From JAAYUD01 sp963676865 (GTDB lineage: Bacteria > Bacteroidota > Bacteroidia > Bacteroidales > Bacteroidaceae), in contig CAXXSS010000001.1 of NCBI GenBank assembly GCA_963676865.2, forward strand, positions 310,001 to 374,000: a stretch of DNA of 64,000 nucleotides, written 5' to 3'. Positions 63,288 through 64,000 of this stretch are shown one piece after another. Made by a program: the position numbers and the translations under genes. Below the pieces are notes generated by a model. That model was given only the letters and a program-made list of their open reading frames with translations. It was not told the DNA's origin and searched no databases. The number at the start of each line of letters is the position of its first letter. Position 1 is the first letter of the stretch.

Positions 63288-64000
63288 TTCCAAATTCTTC
63301 TTTAGCGCAAAGATAAATTCCAAACCGCCGCCATCACGAGTTCGGGCAACTATAGCGCCGCCATGAAAAATGACGGCGTTTTTCACAATAGAGAGTCCCA
63401 ATCCTGTACCGCCAAGTTTACGGCTACGACCTTTGTCTATACGATAAAAGCGTTCAAAAATACGAGGCAAATGAATCTCCTCCACTCCTATTCCATTGTC
63501 GGCAAAGGAGAATACATAACGTTCTTCGCTCATTTCTATCAATTTCACGTAAATATGATCACAACCGGAATAGGCTATCGCATTGTCGAGCAGATTGCGG
63601 AAAACAGACTGCAGCAAAGATTGATTCCCCATCATATTCAGATGAGGAGGTAAAATCAAACTGACACCAATATTCTTCTCCTTCAATTGAGGCATCATAT
63701 CATCAAATACCTCTTGGATAATATCGTTAAGGCAAACTTTCTCTTTACCTATTATATTACCTGCTTCATCAAGCCGGGTAATAGTAGAGACATCGCCCAG
63801 TAGATGAGACATTCTGATCACTTGAGCATAACATTTTTCCACAAACTCAAACTTCTTTTTCTCGTCCAGATTGGGATTATTGATGATGGTTTCGAGATAG
63901 CCCTCAATACTGCTTACCGGAGTTTTCAATTCGTGATTGATATTCTGAGTAAGCTGACGTTTGATACGAATCTGCTCCTGTTCCTGATGCAACACCATAT
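63279..64000 (-). CDS. Sensor histidine kinase, C-terminal part (continues beyond the window)
   Basis: The visible 240 residues hold the whole transmitter: the phospho-acceptor His in NINHELKTPVSSIEGYLETI (near the visible start), the N box FRNLLDNAIAYSG, the G1 box FADNGIGVEEIHLPRIFERF and the G2 box GGTGLGLSIVKNAVIFHGGA. It resembles PhoR-type kinases of Bacteroides. The input domain and response regulator lie outside. The stop TGA (63279-63281) is inside the ISAs1 inverted repeat: the insertion replaced the native TAG and added only Gln-Gly, so the kinase should stay functional. Confidence 0.93.
   Translation of the reverse strand, partial: MVLHQEQEQIRIKRQLTQNINHELKTPVSSIEGYLETIINNPNLDEKKKFEFVEKCYAQVIRMSHLLGDVSTITRLDEAGNIIGKEKVCLNDIIQEVFDDMMPQLKEKNIGVSLILPPHLNMMGNQSLLQSVFRNLLDNAIAYSGCDHIYVKLIEMSEERYVFSFADNGIGVEEIHLPRIFERFYRIDKGRSRKLGGTGLGLSIVKNAVIFHGGAIVARTRDGGGLEFIFALKKNLEQG

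Larger units (their letters stand above)
61960..63296. repeat. 9-bp target-site duplication flanking the ISAs1 element
   Basis: TTCCAAATT occurs at 61960-61968 and again at 63288-63296, directly outside the terminal inverted repeats. Nine bases fits the 8-10 bp usual for ISAs1 elements and indicates a recent, clean insertion. Confidence 0.95.

Overview
The window looks like chromosomal DNA of a Bacteroides-type gut anaerobe (order Bacteroidales). The evidence is three SusC/SusD outer-membrane pairs, NigD-like, DUF4923, DUF5686 and fimbrillin-like proteins, a histone-H1-like small protein, and promoters of the Bacteroidetes form TTTG-N19/20-TAnnTTTG (best copies at 12354, 14670, 40244 and 61237). 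No rRNA, tRNA, CRISPR array, prophage or conjugative module was recognised.

Layout. 1-1237 (-) is a DUF5686/carboxypeptidase-regulatory-like protein cut by the window edge. 1494-4618 (+) is a 2-oxoacid:ferredoxin oxidoreductase operon with a TPR protein and a small membrane protein. 4949-6427 is an intact IS3-family element inside a diverged intergenic repeat. 7359-12173 (+) is a porin / solute-binding protein / Gfo-Idh-MocA oxidoreductase / D-Ala-D-Ala dipeptidase operon. 12453-14575 (+) is a metal-chelate or corrinoid importer without its ATPase. 14734-17055 (+) holds a saccharopine-dehydrogenase-family enzyme and recA. 17362-18003 (-) is an unknown protein, 18190-18366 (+) a histone-H1-like protein, and 18478-20507 (+) the radical-SAM/DUF4130 putative DNA-repair pair.

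20585-39897 is a carbohydrate-utilisation region: a GH29 alpha-L-fucosidase, SusC-SusD-lipoprotein (+), a second SusC-SusD pair (-) meeting it tail to tail at a shared terminator, then GH38 alpha-mannosidase and GH3 genes (-). The enzyme mix suggests fucose- and mannose-containing host glycans (inference). 40342-41742 (+) is a DUF5723 outer-membrane protein. 42198-49839 (-) is gltB-gltD-asnB for ammonia assimilation. 51168-60938 (-) is a second Sus-like locus: fimbrillin-like lipoprotein, fimbrillin-M64 metallopeptidase, SusC, SusD, Calx-beta lipoprotein and NigD-like lipoprotein, which suggests a protein or glycopeptide substrate. 61296-61940 (+) is DUF4923. 61969-63287 is an ISAs1-family element inserted exactly at the stop codon of a sensor histidine kinase that runs off the right edge.

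The main unexplained structure is in the long gene-free gaps (4619-7358, 17056-17361, 33396-34462, 41743-42197, 49840-51167). They share diverged, palindrome-rich blocks in direct and inverted orientation, forming a mosaic family of non-coding repeats. One copy was split by the IS3 element, and another copy preserves the matching empty site.
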